64,000 nt of DNA from Siphonodentalium dalli (GCA_032622095.1 CP136069.1:126497450-126561449); one strand, 5' to 3'. Positions 1 to 11,976 are shown, counted from the stretch's first letter. The notes: generated by a model from the letters alone, not told the origin. Made by a program: numbers and translations.

Positions 1-689
1 GGAACCAACCCATACACAAAAACACAACGGTTGTATAGCGCCACGTTTTGAAGTGAGTGGTGACTTTTGACGTAAAGCGTTTTAAAGAGCGTCATTTTCC
101 TCGAAGAAATCTATATTGATTAAATAACGGATGTATTAAAGGTACGGGAGGTCTTGGCGGTGGGTATGCTGTGAAAATATTTCCACGGGTCAAAAACCGC
201 CACAAACAGAAAGAATATTTTAAAATGTAGACAGACTTTGTCCGTATACAAATAAGAAATATCGCATAAACAGTATGTTATTGTCATATGTTTGACCATA
301 AACAGTAACTTTCCTGGTGTTTGTTTATATTATGATGGTAAACATAAAGAGCGTTCTTTGTTGCTGGATTCATGATATGGAACTAATAAAGAGTACTTAT
401 ATCATTTGTGTGTGATTAGCCAGTAACACTGTGCTGTCTTCTGTAACACAATCAGGCTCTTGCTTGGGTAAAATATAGTAGGTCTTTATGGTAGCATGCT
501 GTTTACGCGATGGTCATGGTATATGAACGAAACTGTATGCGTTATAATATTTTCTGTTTACGGTGATTGGAACAAATATGAATATTTTAAGCCTTTAAGA
601 AATGAAAAACAATACACACATTTAAAGAGCGTTTTTAAAGAGAGTTTTCCAGAAGAAGTGACTTACTACCGTATGTTCTGATTTACATT
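1..689. other. Non-coding flank, nothing recognised
   Basis: AT-rich sequence with only short chance ORFs (longest about 61 codons, no recognisable domain). I see no splice-supported exon, RNA gene or terminal repeat here. Confidence 0.5.
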
Positions 690-1165
690 GGTTTTTACCA
701 GTGTATGTCCTGTTTCACCATCATTTTATGAGTAAAGAGGGGTACACCATGCCTTTACTTGCATAGAATTTACAAGGGTATGTCTTTTTACAAGGGTGCA
801 CACGGCTTTTACCAGAGTTGAATGCTAACCTGACATTAGCATGATTTACATGGAATTTACAAGGGTGTCCTATTTACATAACTTTTACCAGAATATATCA
901 TTGTTAATCTGACTTTATCGTTATTTACTTTACAAGGGTCTGTCCATTTGACATGGCTTTTACGTGGCTTGTACCAGAGTATATCATTGTAATCCTGACT
1001 TTACCAGCCTTTCCTTAGAATTTACAAGGGTAAGTCATTTTGCATGGGTTTTTGCTTGGCTTTTACACAGAGTATATCATTGTGAACCTGACTGTACCAC
1101 ATTTTACCAGAGTAGAGCCTGTTAAACCATGGTTTACCGGGCTTTTACCAGAGTGTTTTATTGGG
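690..1165. repeat. Degenerate minisatellite, roughly 90-110 bp period
   Basis: The words TTTACAAGGG and TTTACCAGAG recur alternately. TTTACAAGGG appears near 768, 789, 859, 932 and 1021; TTTACCAGAG or close variants near 818, 887, 970, 1070, 1103 and 1144. ATATATCATTGT and CCTGAC follow at similar spacing. The units are strongly diverged, so this is an old tandem array. It stops just before the foldback element at 1246. Confidence 0.6.
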
Positions 1166-1384
1166 ATATCACATTATTATATTGTATTATTTATTATCTT
1201 GACGTACTATCGATATGTTAGATCTGTATCGATTGAGATTATACGTAGTCCAGGAGATATTGGTCGACCTCTGCACCCCCCCCCCCCCCCCACAGGACTT
1301 AACTTCACCCCACTAATTTTCTTCATTAAGGTCTCCTGTAATTTTTTTCCCTTGTTAACAAGAAAATAAAGTGGCCGCAGAGAC

Positions 1385-2440
1385 TCCAGACAAGATGGCG
1401 TCCATCATGGCGGCCATTTTTTTAATGCACCAGGTCTCTTTGATCGCCATTATAGTAAAGATGATAGCACATGCGGTCTTGTTTTCCGCTCGATTCGTTA
1501 TGCTAATATACAACCCTTACAAAATAGCCAAAAATCCGACACCAGAATCCAATATGGCGGCCAATATGGCCGCCGAAATGTGAAAATATGCTATTTTTCT
1601 GACATGTTACCACCTTTCGTTTGTCTCTGTGGGAAAATGTTAGAATTTTTGCGTCATGTTATACATTTATCATATAGAGGAGTCATTGGCGAACACATGG
1701 GGACCATAATATGCATTCATTGCGGGATATTTTTGTCCGATATCACGTTTTCCCCAAATGCCGGTATCATAGGTCAAAGCCGAATCTCCGTTAATAACGC
1801 GATGTTATGTTTCGAATCAATGAATGTTATTGCTATTATAACAACACCCATGCATATATAATTGCAGGAGATACTCTAGCTAGGATTCCTCTTATATCTG
1901 AGCTGAGAAATATTTACTCAAATCCAAGATGGCGGCCAAAATGGCCACCAGAAATAAAAAATCGCCGAAAATCGCCGATTTTAACATCAGTGAGCATTAT
2001 CCACGCCTGCTTACTATTGTAAGTTGGGAACACTAATGCGAAGAACTTTCCTTGTACCATATCCAAATAAAAGTCCCCCAAATCCAAAATGGCGCCCACA
2101 ATTTTTTTATGGCGGACAGATTTTGAATAATCACCGAAATTCCCTCATATTCACATCATTGGGCATTATTGTCGAGACAACTCCATCCCTGCGTACATTT
2201 GAGTTGGAAATACTGAGGTAAAGTAATTACCTTACATCTCATGCAAGAAATGGTTTTCCAAATCGAAGATGGTGGCCAAAATGGCGACCGAAATTTGAAA
2301 ACACGCCTTTACTTTCTTAGGATGGGCTTTATTGTTTCGCGATTTCTACCCACCATTACATGTTGATATGTATGAATTATTCATTAGGGTTTGGCAAGTG
2401 ATACTCACAGTCAATATGGCGGCCAAACTGGCGGTCAGAA
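1385..2440 (+). repeat. Tandem ~170-bp monomers with ATGGCGGCC word, left arm
   Basis: A word close to AAGATGGCGGCCAAAATGGC occurs near 1392, 1553, 1927, 2088, 2267 and 2413. Spacing is about 150-190 bp, with one weak position near 1745. Each word is followed by GAAAT-type sequence and then by a conserved GGCATTATTGTCGAGACAAC-like segment. The right arm mirrors these monomers in inverted orientation. A poly-C run at about 1276-1291 is much shorter in the right arm (six Gs near 6162). Confidence 0.7.
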
Positions 2441-4999
2441 ATTGAAAAGAAGCCGATATTATCACATACTAATTTCAACTTTTTGTCATAATATTGATTT
2501 GTATAAACAAAACGGTACATAATATAATCCATATATTAGTTCCAATGTAAGTCGTAGCCTTTTGGAAGGATGAAAACCCACAATCGCAATATGGCATTTC
2601 AAAATCCATTCTCCACAAAGGGCTCATACTGGCCGTAACCGTATATACGCGCGCCGAATAGTCATATTATGACTTCCAAGAATCAAAACAACAGTACCTG
2701 AGCTTATTCTGAATTTGCCACATTCAGCATTATCTAGACTCGTTTCCGTCTCTTCGTCAGATTAATCTATCTCACTCACAACAACAGTTCACTACTCTTC
2801 TTTGTAGGAGTGTGCCACTAATCGGAATGTTTCAAACAATACATATGCCGGTGTCCAGCTCACGTGTTGGTTTCGAAAGCTTGGAATTCTTAGCGAGCTT
2901 CATTCGTGGTATAGCTTATGGTATAATTCAGATGCTACATATGGGGTATATGCGTCATCTTGCGCGATACACTATAAAGGTATTCGGTCGATGCGTATAC
3001 TAGCTTTCAGAAGGATCTATCTGCGTATTGTCAGCTTTGGTGACCTAATGGGGATAACAACGTGTACTCACCTGGTGATATTCCCAAACAGCCACTTCTC
3101 AATATATGGTTCATCAATTCACATACTCATCTAATACACTGACGTACCCGGACAACTTCTGTATATGGCTTCGAATGTTGAAAGCCCGACATTTGACAGA
3201 TGCATTTCTGCTAAGGCGTAGAAGACCATAATGCATAATATACCCAAACTCCTTGAACATGATCATAAGAACAAGCTTGTTGGCGTCCAGCAATCGTCTC
3301 ACCGAACAGATCCAAGCAGATGATAACAATACACACGGTGCTAGTTTTTGGGTATGTGTCATGATAGTGTAAATGAAATTGGACCATGACTGCACCGCCC
3401 CTTATTTTGTTATGTTTTAGATTAAGACAGGATCTCATGTGTGGCTTTGCTTTCCTTGTATGCTAAGATTGTATGTTCCAATCCGTTTGGTAGCCGTTCT
3501 TAAACAACTGGACCAGGAGTATGTCATCGGCTACTGCTGTATAAGCCCCACCAAGACTGGGGTGTAGTCTTAAAGGCGATACCTTTGATAGTTGGTTGAT
3601 ATGGCATACTCACGCTGGGTGGTATGGTTCAAGAAAGTACAAATGCCATCAACAAAAGGGTGAAAAGTTCAACGCGAAGAACATCCTGATGAATGTTACG
3701 TTGATGAGCTCTTGCATTCAGTTCAACAAACGTTGGTACACCAAGTGATTTCTTGGTAACATCACCAATGCGACCATTTTCCTGCATGAGACATTAACTA
3801 CTATATTCTAAAGTAATATATATAAAGCTGTTCCCCAACGGCCACAGCCATTGCCATCGAGACTGTAAATTGTTCTTTAAATACATATTGAAATAAATGC
3901 ACCACAGTTCCTGACATTTTCTTGAATAATACCGCCCACATACTGACACTAACCCCGAGAGAGGATAACAAAACACGCATACATTCATGATATAAAGACA
4001 TTATCCTTTAGTCCATCCGACTGTTTTGAGGGAGGCTAGCATATTATTATCCAGACAAAAGTGTACATAGTTGAATCAGAAAGGCTTCGAAACGGATGTG
4101 GAAATACAATCTTACCACACCAAATAAAACCGACACGCATGACATTCGATATCTTAAACATGCACCAGGTGTAGGGGTGGTGTATACAGTGGCCTATTTC
4201 ATTCCCACTATCATGGCGCATGTCCACAAACTAGCATCGCGAGCATTGTTCTTCTCTGCTGGGAGATATTCGACGAGACAACTGCGGGGCGTCACACAGT
4301 TTGCTTCGGATAATGGTCAAGAAGTGTGGGTAGTCTGTACACTAGTGTCTTCTCCTTAGCAGATAGACATCTGGCCAAGGGAATGAAACAGCTAGCAACC
4401 TTCGAAACACTGTCGAAGTTGTCCACATATGCCAATGCGTTCGCTGAGTTTGTGAGTTGACGAACCATCTATTGAGAAGTGACTAGCTAACTGGTTCGCC
4501 AGGTGTACATGTCGTTATCGCATGGGGTATGAGACACATACATAGAGATGACCTTCTGTAAGCTAGTCACCGGAAAATGAATTGTTTGAAACGTTATGAT
4601 TAGAGGGACCCTACTCCCAGGAAGTGGTGAATACTTTGTCGATGTGAGCGACCTAGATTTATCAGACAAAGAAATGGAAGCTGGTCCAGATAATTATGGA
4701 CGTGATGTGGCAAATCAGAATCTGTTATCAGGTAATTGTTCTGATATAACTATTCGGCGCACCTACGCTTACGGCCATTATCGGCGCTAAGTGGAGACTG
4801 GATTTCGAAATGCCACATCGCGATATTAATTGTGGTGTTTCATCTTTCCAGAAGGATACGAGCTATGTTATGCGTTTTAATACCTTTAAGTTGAACTAGT
4901 AGATGGTTTATGTACAGTTTCGTCCATACATACCGATATTATGACAAAAAGTTGAAATTAATATGTGAAAATATCGATTTCTTTTCAATTTCTAGCCGC

Positions 5000-6060
5000 C
5001 AATTTAGCAGTGATCTTGGCTGTGAGTATCAATTGCCAAACCCTAATGAATACTTCATGTCACTACTCCATATCAACATGTAATGGTGGATAGAAATCGC
5101 GAAACAATAACGCCCATCGTAAAAAAAGTAAAGGAATGTAGACTTGTTTTCAAATTTCGGTCGCCATTTTGACCGCCATCTTCGATTTGGACAAAAATTT
5201 CTTGCATGAGATGTAATGTAATTACTTCACCTCAGTATTTCCAACTCAATTGTAAGCATGGGTGGAGTTGTCTCGACAATAATGCCCAATGATGTGAATA
5301 TGATGGAATTTCGGTGATTATTCAAAATCTGTCCGCCATTGTGGGCGCCATTTTGGATTTGGGGGACTTTTATTTGGATATGGTACAAGGAAAGTTCTTC
5401 GCCTAAGTGTTCCCAACTTACAATAGTAAGCAGGTGTGGAGTTATCATGACAATAATGCTCAGTGATGTTAAAATCAGCGATTTTCGGCGATTTTTTATT
5501 TCTGGTGGCCATTTTGGCCGCCATCTTGGATTTGGGTAAATATTCATCAACTCAGATATAAGAGGAATCCTAGCTCGAGTATCTCCTGCACATATATATG
5601 CATGGGTGTTGTTATAATAGCAATAACATTCATTGATTCGAAACATAGCATCGCGTTATTAACGGAGATTCGGCTTTGACCTATGATGCCGGCATTTGGG
5701 AAAACGTGATATCTGACAAAAATATCCCGCAATGAATGCATATTATAGTCCCCATGTGTTCGCCAATGACTCCTCTATATGATAAATGTATAACATGACG
5801 CAAACATTCTAACATTTTCCCACAGAGACAAACGAAAGGTGGTAACATATCAGAAAAATAGCATATTTTCACATTTCGGCGGCCATATTGGCCGCCATAT
5901 TGGATTCTGGTATCGGATTTTTGGCTAATTTGTAAGGGTTGTATATTAGCATAACGAATCGAGCGGAAAACAAGACCGCATGTGCTATCATCTTTACTAT
6001 AATGGCGATCAAAGAGACCTGGTGCATTTAAAAAAATGGCCGCCATGATGGACGCCATCT
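5000..6060 (-). repeat. Tandem ~170-bp monomers, right arm (inverted copy)
   Basis: The reverse complement of the left-arm monomers, with GGCCGCCAT or close variants near 5165, 5335, 5510, 5885 and 6045. It differs from the left arm by scattered substitutions and small indels only. Confidence 0.7.
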
Positions 6061-6195
6061 TGTCTGGAGTCTCTGCGGCCACTTTTTTTTCTTGTTAACA
6101 AGTGAACAAAATTAGAGGAGACCTTAAGGAAGAAAATAAGTGGGGTGAAGTTAAGTCCTGGGGGGTGCAGAGGTCGACCAATATCTCCTGGACTA

Positions 6196-7191
6196 ACGGC
6201 CATTAGGTCACACCACCGATCGGATTATGTATGTGCATTGTATTTTTCGCCAATATTGTGTCAATCCCAGTGTATACGTAAATGCTGTATCCAATATAAT
6301 ATTCAAATCGGTATAGGATACTACTGATTTACATCGAAGTATATGTGCGGTTGCCTTTCTCTTCTTTAGTGGCCTTTAGGCGTAAATAACCCGCACTAAT
6401 ATCACAAATGAAAGTAAGCCGGTTTATTCCATAGAAAACATAATAAATGTTCTGAACTTCACAAGAGTTGTCTACTGTATAGATAGTAATTTAATGTAAG
6501 GTTGTTTTAATGTTTGAATTTTCAAAATAATATTTAATGCGAAATGTACCGATTTTTGGGCCAAATTATGTTTGTATTCGTATAATAAATAAAAGTCTTA
6601 TATTAGCAGCACCACAATGTCACTGCGTCATTGCTGAACTATAGTATATTTGCTTAAGTCTTTCCGAAAAATCTAATCCGGGTAGGAAATTAGATTATAA
6701 TATAGGATTGACACCTGCATGGTCTCCATCATCAAATGATTGCCGTTTTTTGTATAATCTTATTGACTGGTATACCTCTTGGAAATCAGCGAGGGAATTT
6801 GTACGGGTGTGAGGGGCCGTTTCCGAATTAACTTGGATGGCATGTCGCATTAAAAAATTTGCATCTGACAAGACTAATTATATATATAATATGTAATTAT
6901 TATATTAAAATAATTGTTCGTTTACTTTTCGACTTGTTTTTATTACAACATTGTTTCTTCGGTATACAGTTGGGTAGCTGAAGTACATGTATCATGCAGT
7001 TATTAACTTCCAACTTAATGTTCTGGGGTAGGATATTTTAGTTCTCAATAGTATAGTGATGCATGCAATTGGAAATCACCTCCAACTGAGACCCTCTGCG
7101 AAGCTCTCGCCACATTTATTTATTTAGTGTATATGCAACTCAAATTGCTTATATTGGTATTAAACATTTTTGGTTCCTTGTTTGTCTAATG
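6196..7191. other. AT-rich spacer between two elements
   Basis: No ORF with recognisable content and no inverted repeat partner elsewhere in the window. A short TAT/ATA-rich run lies near 6880-6915. This looks like the host-side flank into which the palindromic element inserted at 7192. Confidence 0.45.
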
Positions 7192-7197
7192 CATAAG
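7192..7197. other. Target-site duplication CATAAG, left copy
   Basis: CATAAG lies directly before the first base of the palindromic element (AGAAGAATAGGAGCC at 7198). The same six bases follow its last base at 20513-20518. Six-bp duplications with AG...CT ends are the hallmark of Polinton/Maverick integration. Confidence 0.75.
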
Positions 7198-7590
7198 AGA
7201 AGAATAGGAGCCTCGTTGGTGTCACATCTAAAAATAGAATTTGTGGGTCTAAAATTGGTTGTACTAAAATATTCCCAAAATATCAAAAACCCAAAAATTA
7301 TTTTTCCAAAACAAAATTTCAAAACTTCCAAAATTTATTTTTTCCAAAAAATTTCAAAACTTCCAAAAAATTTCAAAACCCCAAAATTTCAAAAGAAAAA
7401 ATTTCAAAACCCTCAAAATTATTTCTCCAAAAAAAGTTTAAATAAAAAATTTATAACGAGTTTTCGGTTTCTGATAATCTCGATATTAAAATGTCGAATG
7501 TTAAATTATTTGCGCGTAATATCTTTCGTTATTTTTTTTGTTCAAATATTTTTCATGAAATTATTAATCGATGTTTAGAAAATAGCTTTA
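7198..7590 (+). repeat. Outer arm segment / left terminal inverted repeat
   Basis: Pairs with 20124-20512 as a reverse complement. It contains a run of short CCAAAATTTCAAAAC-type repeats (about 7280-7440), followed by a unique segment with CGATGTTTAGAAAATAGC. The long ORF through it is a by-product of the A-rich repeat. Confidence 0.85.
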
Positions 7591-8175
7591 TTGGACATTG
7601 TGACCATCGATATGAATGCATACATTCCAGTGTTTTATCGGACGCAGTTCATATAATTGTCATACCTGAAAATAGACACCATTACTTTTACATAAATAAT
7701 AAAGAGCGTTTATTCTTTACACTCTCTCTACCCCAGATGAAGTTATTGAGTATATGACAGGTGTGTATTATCGTGAATTATTGGAAGTATTGAGATGTAC
7801 TATGTTGAATCACTAACGGTCGAAAATTGTAATGTGAAATTACAACCCTCCAGAATGAATTGTCATATTCGCTGTACACGCAATCACACACGCGACATTG
7901 GTGGTAACAATGTGTCTTTCACACCTTTGCTTTACCAAATGAATTATATTATTTCCCCGTTCACAGTTATATGCTATTCAGAAAACATATCGATTTAATG
8001 TCTGAACAAACGGGTTAGTATCAATTAAGGTTGATAAACTGTGTCATTCACACGATAATTAGTTAGCCAAAACATGCATACGTCCAGGACACTCAATTAT
8101 AGAAATTGCTTTGATGACATTGTTATAACAACATTACGTAATAACCACTTATCGCCCCACATTCATACTTACGCT

Positions 8176-8380
8176 TTGGATATTTTATCAGTTTATCACG
8201 TGATCACTAAATGTGGCAATCGGGTATCCTCCGATGCCTGCAATATATTATTTATAATAATTGGACTCATTGATCTCACGTGAATAATACTCTTAGTTGT
8301 TCCAATAAAATAGTTATCAAATTCGATCACCAATAGATTTGACTGTGGAATGTAATGACCTTTAACTTATTTATCGATCT
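8176..8380. repeat. 205-bp internal direct repeat, copy 1
   Basis: Nearly identical to 9546-9750 within the same arm (segment beginning TTTTATCAGTTTATCACGTG, offset 1370 bp). Both copies reappear inverted in the right arm, near 13,967-14,175 and 15,344-15,550. Confidence 0.8.
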
Positions 8381-8662
8381 AAAGGGACACTCATTATGAA
8401 TGAATGTTAACAATACAAGCGCACGAATGAAGAGCGTTGAACATATACGAAATTACTACACGAATGAATTGAACCTTGAAATTTATATTTCACATCTTAC
8501 CAACAACAGCTACAGACATAATCATAGTATTATACTGTCTTGCATGTACACACGCTATGACATCATTAAAGGCGGACAATCCACTCACGGTGTGACAACA
8601 GATACGGACATAGGCATAGTGTTATACAGTCTTCTATGTACCCACGCTATGACACCATTAAC
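8381..8662. repeat. ~280-bp internal direct repeat, copy 1
   Basis: Matches 10149-10430 (offset about 1768 bp), and a partial third copy lies at about 9915-10060. Inside is a shorter tandem pattern around CACGCTATGACATCATTAA, repeated about every 100 bp. The 85-92 codon ORFs here simply follow the repeat. Mirrored in the right arm near 13,286-13,567 and 15,063-15,344. Confidence 0.75.
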
Positions 8663-8707
8663 GTACATTGGATGTTAGGTCTATGACTCTTGAGTATGCA
8701 CCAATCA

Positions 8708-9157
8708 ATGAGCAAATGAGCAAAAAAATGAGCAAATGAGCAAAAAAATGAGCAAATGAGCAAAAAAAATGAGCAAATGAGCAAAAAAATGAGCAAATGA
8801 GCAAGAAAATGAGCAAATGAGCAATAAAAATGAGCAAATGAGCAAATAAATGAGCAAATGAGCAATAAAATGAGCAAATGAGCAATAAAAATGAGCAAAT
8901 GAGCAAAAAAATGAGCAAATGAGCAAGAAAATGAGCAAATGAGCAAGAAAATGAGCAAATGAGCAATAAAAATGAGCAAATGAGCAAAAAAATGAGCAAA
9001 TGAGCAAGAAAATGAGCAAATGAGCAAGAAAATGAGCAAATGAGCAAGAAAATGAGCAAATGAGCAATAAAAATGAGCAAATGAGCAAAAAAATGAGCAA
9101 ATGAGTAAGAAAATGAGCAAATGAGCAAGAAAATGAGCAAATGAGCAAAAAAATGAG
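8708..9157. repeat. ATGAGCAAA minisatellite, left arm
   Basis: About 450 bp made almost wholly of ATGAGCAA followed by a variable spacer of A, AAAAA, GAAA or TAAA, giving a period near 20 bp. All three minus-strand frames are open, so long Leu/Phe/Ser-rich ORFs appear; they are artefacts of the repeat. A single remnant of the word occurs near 9521-9535. Confidence 0.9.
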
Positions 9158-9545
9158 ATGTAACATTATATCACTGTTATTGTATCAATTGATAGGTTCA
9201 GACAAGTTCGATGTTTAGAAAAGAAAAGTTACCTATAATTCTGCTGTGGTTAAGCAGTCCATTATTTAGGGCATACCTGTATGTAGGCCTATCAGTGGAT
9301 GAATAGTATGCCGGAGAAGTACTGTGTAGACAGGTCTTGTCGTTAAGAGAGTCAGACGAGAAGTGAAGCCTCGGCTATTAAAACATAGTAATGCGATAGC
9401 GAACATCAAACGAGTCTGCGCACGCATATCTGTCAAAAGGATACAATAGCAGTCATTGGTCAATTTATCCCGGTGTCAGCTCAGTACCCAATCGGGACGA
9501 AGCCGAAGGTCAACTCATTTTTTTTTGCTCATTATAGTACGTCAC

Positions 9546-9750
9546 TTGGACATTTTATCAGTTTATCACGTGATCACTAAATGTGGCAATCGGGTATCCA
9601 CCGATGCCTGCAATTTATTATTTATAATAATTGGACTCATTGATCTCACGTAAATAATACTCTTAGTTGTTCCAATAAAATAGTTATCAAATTCGATCAC
9701 CAATAGATTTGACTGTGGAATATAATGACCTTTAACTTATTTATCGATCT
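9546..9750. repeat. 205-bp internal direct repeat, copy 2
   Basis: Second copy of the segment at 8176-8380. It is followed by a region not shared with copy 1 (9751-9914). Confidence 0.8.
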
Positions 9751-10148
9751 ATGTTAGAACATGGTCTTAACAAAAAACTTGACCATAACAAAAATTACCT
9801 TACATTTATGCATGAATCTAATTAGACCATACGTAAATATTGTCAGCTTATCGTCTGAGGAGCAAATCCGATGTTTATCAAAAATAGTACAACTTCCAGT
9901 TGGTAATTACTCTTACGAATGAAGAGCGTTGAACATATACGAAATTACTACACGAATGAACTGAAATTTATATTTTCACATCTTACCAACAACAGATACA
10001 GACATAGTCATAGTGTTATACTATCTTACATGTACACACGCTATGACATCATTCGAAGGGGCAATACACTCAAGGAGTTAATGTGACACGAAACAAGGGA
10101 CGTGATGTAATATTGGTGTTTGAATCTTAAAGGAACACAAGACACTCT

Positions 10149-10430
10149 AAATGGACACTCATTATGAATGAATGTTAACAATACAAGCGCACGAATGAAG
10201 AGCGTTGAACATATACAAAATTACTACACGAATGAATTGAACCTTGAAATTTATATTTCACATCTTACCAACAACAGCTACAGGCATTATCATAGGGTTA
10301 TACTGTCTTGCATATACACACGCTATGACATCATTAAAGGCGGACAATCCACTCACGGTGTGACAACAGATACAGACATAGGCATAGTGTTATACAGTCT
10401 TCTATGTACCAATGCTATGACATAATTAAA
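10149..10430. repeat. ~280-bp internal direct repeat, copy 2
   Basis: Second copy of 8381-8662. It lies just beyond the 3' end of the minus-strand zinc-finger gene, so it may form 3' untranslated sequence of that transcript. Confidence 0.75.
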
Positions 10431-10568
10431 GGGGGATAATACACGCACGGTGTGGAATGTTAAAGTGACACGCGGTAAGGGACGTGATGTAATATTGGTG
10501 AAACCCCCTCCCCACTTATAGATATATAACGAAGACGAGAATAACATGTTGATGAAGTTTATTGAAAT

Positions 10569-11138
10569 TTAATCATTGTCTGAATCTTCGACCGTTAGAT
10601 TTGCTTCTAAGAGTTTCTTGAATTTTCTCATCGCTTCATCTGCAGCCCATTCATTATTATATCCGTGTTTGGTCAGTTTGACCATTTTCTTCATGATCAT
10701 GGTATGTATGCGTGATGTTTTCAATCGATACTGGTATTCTATTAATCGTCTATAACTTTTGAGAAACAGAGTAAACTCTGTGTCGATGGTATCCTCTTTT
10801 CCCGACATGCTCTCATCTCCCGAAATGCTCTCTTCTTCTTTCACATCATTGGTGACGCGTTTCATCATACTTTTGAATGTGTCCATCTCGTTGACACATC
10901 GCGCAGCTTTCTTAAGACCGAATACCGTTCTACTACCGACGCCATTATCATCTTCTGAATCTGATAGCGTTCCACGTTCATCTTCATCTGAATCTAGAAC
11001 CGCTTCGTCAGATTCATCGGTATCTTCTCCGAAGAGAGTTGGTTTTGTCTCGGACATAACTCCGTGTTTAATCTGTTTATGTCTTTGTAGATTGTAGTTC
11101 GTCGATAAAATAATGCCACATAAATCACACCCGTGCAT
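10569..11138 (-). CDS. C2H2-finger acidic protein, 189 aa (left-arm copy)
   Basis: A complete single-exon ORF. Residues 4-25 form one C-x2-C-x12-H-x4-H zinc finger, starting three residues after the initiator Met. A strongly acidic Ser/Asp/Glu-rich stretch covers roughly residues 36-75. The C-terminal half is charged and helical-looking, with a Lys-rich segment. The finger suggests nucleic-acid binding; the precise role is unknown. A reverse-strand AATAAA lies 6 bp beyond the stop (10558-10563). The start overlaps the end of the 64-aa ORF by 14 bp, a compact virus-like layout. The right-arm copy at 12578-13147 has the same length with about two amino-acid differences (one Asp/Gly, one Thr/Ala). 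That conservation, and an open frame free of repeats, support a real gene. I do not recognise a named family. Confidence 0.75.
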   Translation of the reverse strand: MHGCDLCGIILSTNYNLQRHKQIKHGVMSETKPTLFGEDTDESDEAVLDSDEDERGTLSDSEDDNGVGSRTVFGLKKAARCVNEMDTFKSMMKRVTNDVKEEESISGDESMSGKEDTIDTEFTLFLKSYRRLIEYQYRLKTSRIHTMIMKKMVKLTKHGYNNEWAADEAMRKFKKLLEANLTVEDSDND

Positions 11139-11319
11139 TATCGCGAATTATTGGAAGAACCATCACTCTTATAAGTAGCGATAAAAAGAGAGAAAAAGGT
11201 GTGGTATACAACCGTCGCTCTAAGAGTACGTTCGTCCCGGGGCTAGGGTATAGATATTTGACCGCCGGTGATTCAATTAATGCCAATTTATCAGTATGGT
11301 ACTCTATGTATTCATTCAT
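11125..11319 (-). CDS. Small ORF, 64 aa, unrecognised (left arm)
   Basis: Sits between the 107-aa and 189-aa genes on the same strand and overlaps the latter by 14 bp. It contains a hydrophobic stretch (about residues 40-58) that could be a membrane segment. The right-arm copy (12397-12591) is identical in translation. Because the arms are nearly identical throughout, this conservation does not by itself prove coding. It could instead be 5' leader of the zinc-finger gene. Confidence 0.35.
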   Translation of the reverse strand: MNEYIEYHTDKLALIESPAVKYLYPSPGTNVLLERRLYTTPFSLFLSLLIRVMVLPIIRDNARV

Positions 11320-11326
11320 GATTTGG

Positions 11327-11650
11327 CTAATCGTATGACACTGGTCTTTTCATTTTCTTCTTATTATTAGACAAACCTCCATCAGACACTCTCTTGTTGG
11401 TTTGTTTGGACGCTTTACGTGTGTTTGTCAACTTATTTGCTGCAACTTCAGCCTTAGCCATTTCAATCGCTTGAGCGATGGGTGTCACCACGTTAATAAG
11501 TGGTTTTAGAACGTCTTCTTCACTATCACTATTTTTAGTTCTGCCAATAAAGTATCGACCCTGATTATCTGGTATTAACTTCCCATCAACCATATCTCTG
11601 AAATGTTTTCTCCACATTTCAAGATCTGCTGGAATATACGGGATCGACAT
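11327..11650 (-). CDS. Basic 107-aa protein of the palindromic element (left copy, intact start)
   Basis: The N-terminus has aromatic and Pro residues and a W-x3-HF-x2-M pattern (Trp13, His17-Phe18, Met21). The middle is neutral. The C-terminal third is rich in Lys, Arg and Asn, ending in a KKKMKR-type basic cluster that could bind nucleic acid or act as a nuclear signal. It is the gene closest to the palindrome centre and is transcribed outward, followed at 8 bp by the 64-aa ORF. The palindrome ends within its first codons: the right copy lacks the ATG-TCG start because the spacer begins there. I recognise no named family; a structural or DNA-binding role in a virus-like element is only a guess. 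Confidence 0.6.
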   Translation of the reverse strand: MSIPYIPADLEMWRKHFRDMVDGKLIPDNQGRYFIGRTKNSDSEEDVLKPLINVVTPIAQAIEMAKAEVAANKLTNTRKASKQTNKRVSDGGLSNNKKKMKRPVSYD

Positions 11651-11976
11651 GTTTCTTCAAAATGTACAAGTCACTCTTTTTTCTGCATTTTATTTTAGAA
11701 AGTTTATCGCCTCTTATAAAAATCGATTATTGCATCTAAAAATAGAATCTTTGGGTCTAAAATTGGTTGTACTAAAATATTCCCAAAAACCCAAAACTTC
11801 AAAAATTTCAAAAAACTTCAAAAATTTCAAAAAACTTCAAAAATTTCAAAAACTTCAAAAATTAAAAAAATTTCAAAAACTTCAAAAATAAGACCCCGCC
11901 GGCGGCGGACCCCGGCGGCGGCGGCGGCACCGCCGGCGGCGCCAGTTGTTGTTGTTGTTGTTGTTGTTGGTGGTGG

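Larger units (their letters stand above)
1246..6195. mobile_element. 5-kb foldback DNA element with ~2.4-kb inverted arms
   Basis: The sequence from 1246 inward (TAGTCCAGGAGATATTGG) reappears as its reverse complement ending at 6195. Pairing can be followed along both arms: 1246-1600 with 5840-6195, 2040-2440 with 5000-5410, 3060-3110 with 4450-4500, and 3330-3420 with 4155-4230. The centre is near 3720. Outer arm segments look almost identical; inward of about 2440/5000 they are clearly more diverged. A 3-bp direct repeat ACG flanks the element (1243-1245 and 6196-6198), which may be the target duplication. No transposase ORF is visible; the 60-140 codon ORFs inside follow the repeated monomers. 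It is probably a non-autonomous cut-and-paste element, superfamily undetermined. Confidence 0.8.

Noticed and set aside
5227-6082. ORFs of 133-139 codons in the right arm of the first foldback
   Set aside because: They follow the ~170-bp monomers, match shorter broken frames in the left arm, and show no domain.
8647-9166. Leu/Phe/Ser-rich ORFs of 150-160 codons in three minus-strand frames (and mirror at 14551-15078)
   Set aside because: They are open in every frame because of the ATGAGCAAA minisatellite; no composition or conservation evidence of coding.
10149-10430. 85-92 codon ORFs repeated in the arms (8400, 10168 and mirrors) as a small gene family
   Set aside because: The repeats cover non-coding flanks equally, a third copy is truncated, and the sequence is itself internally tandem; more likely 3' untranslated or structural repeat.
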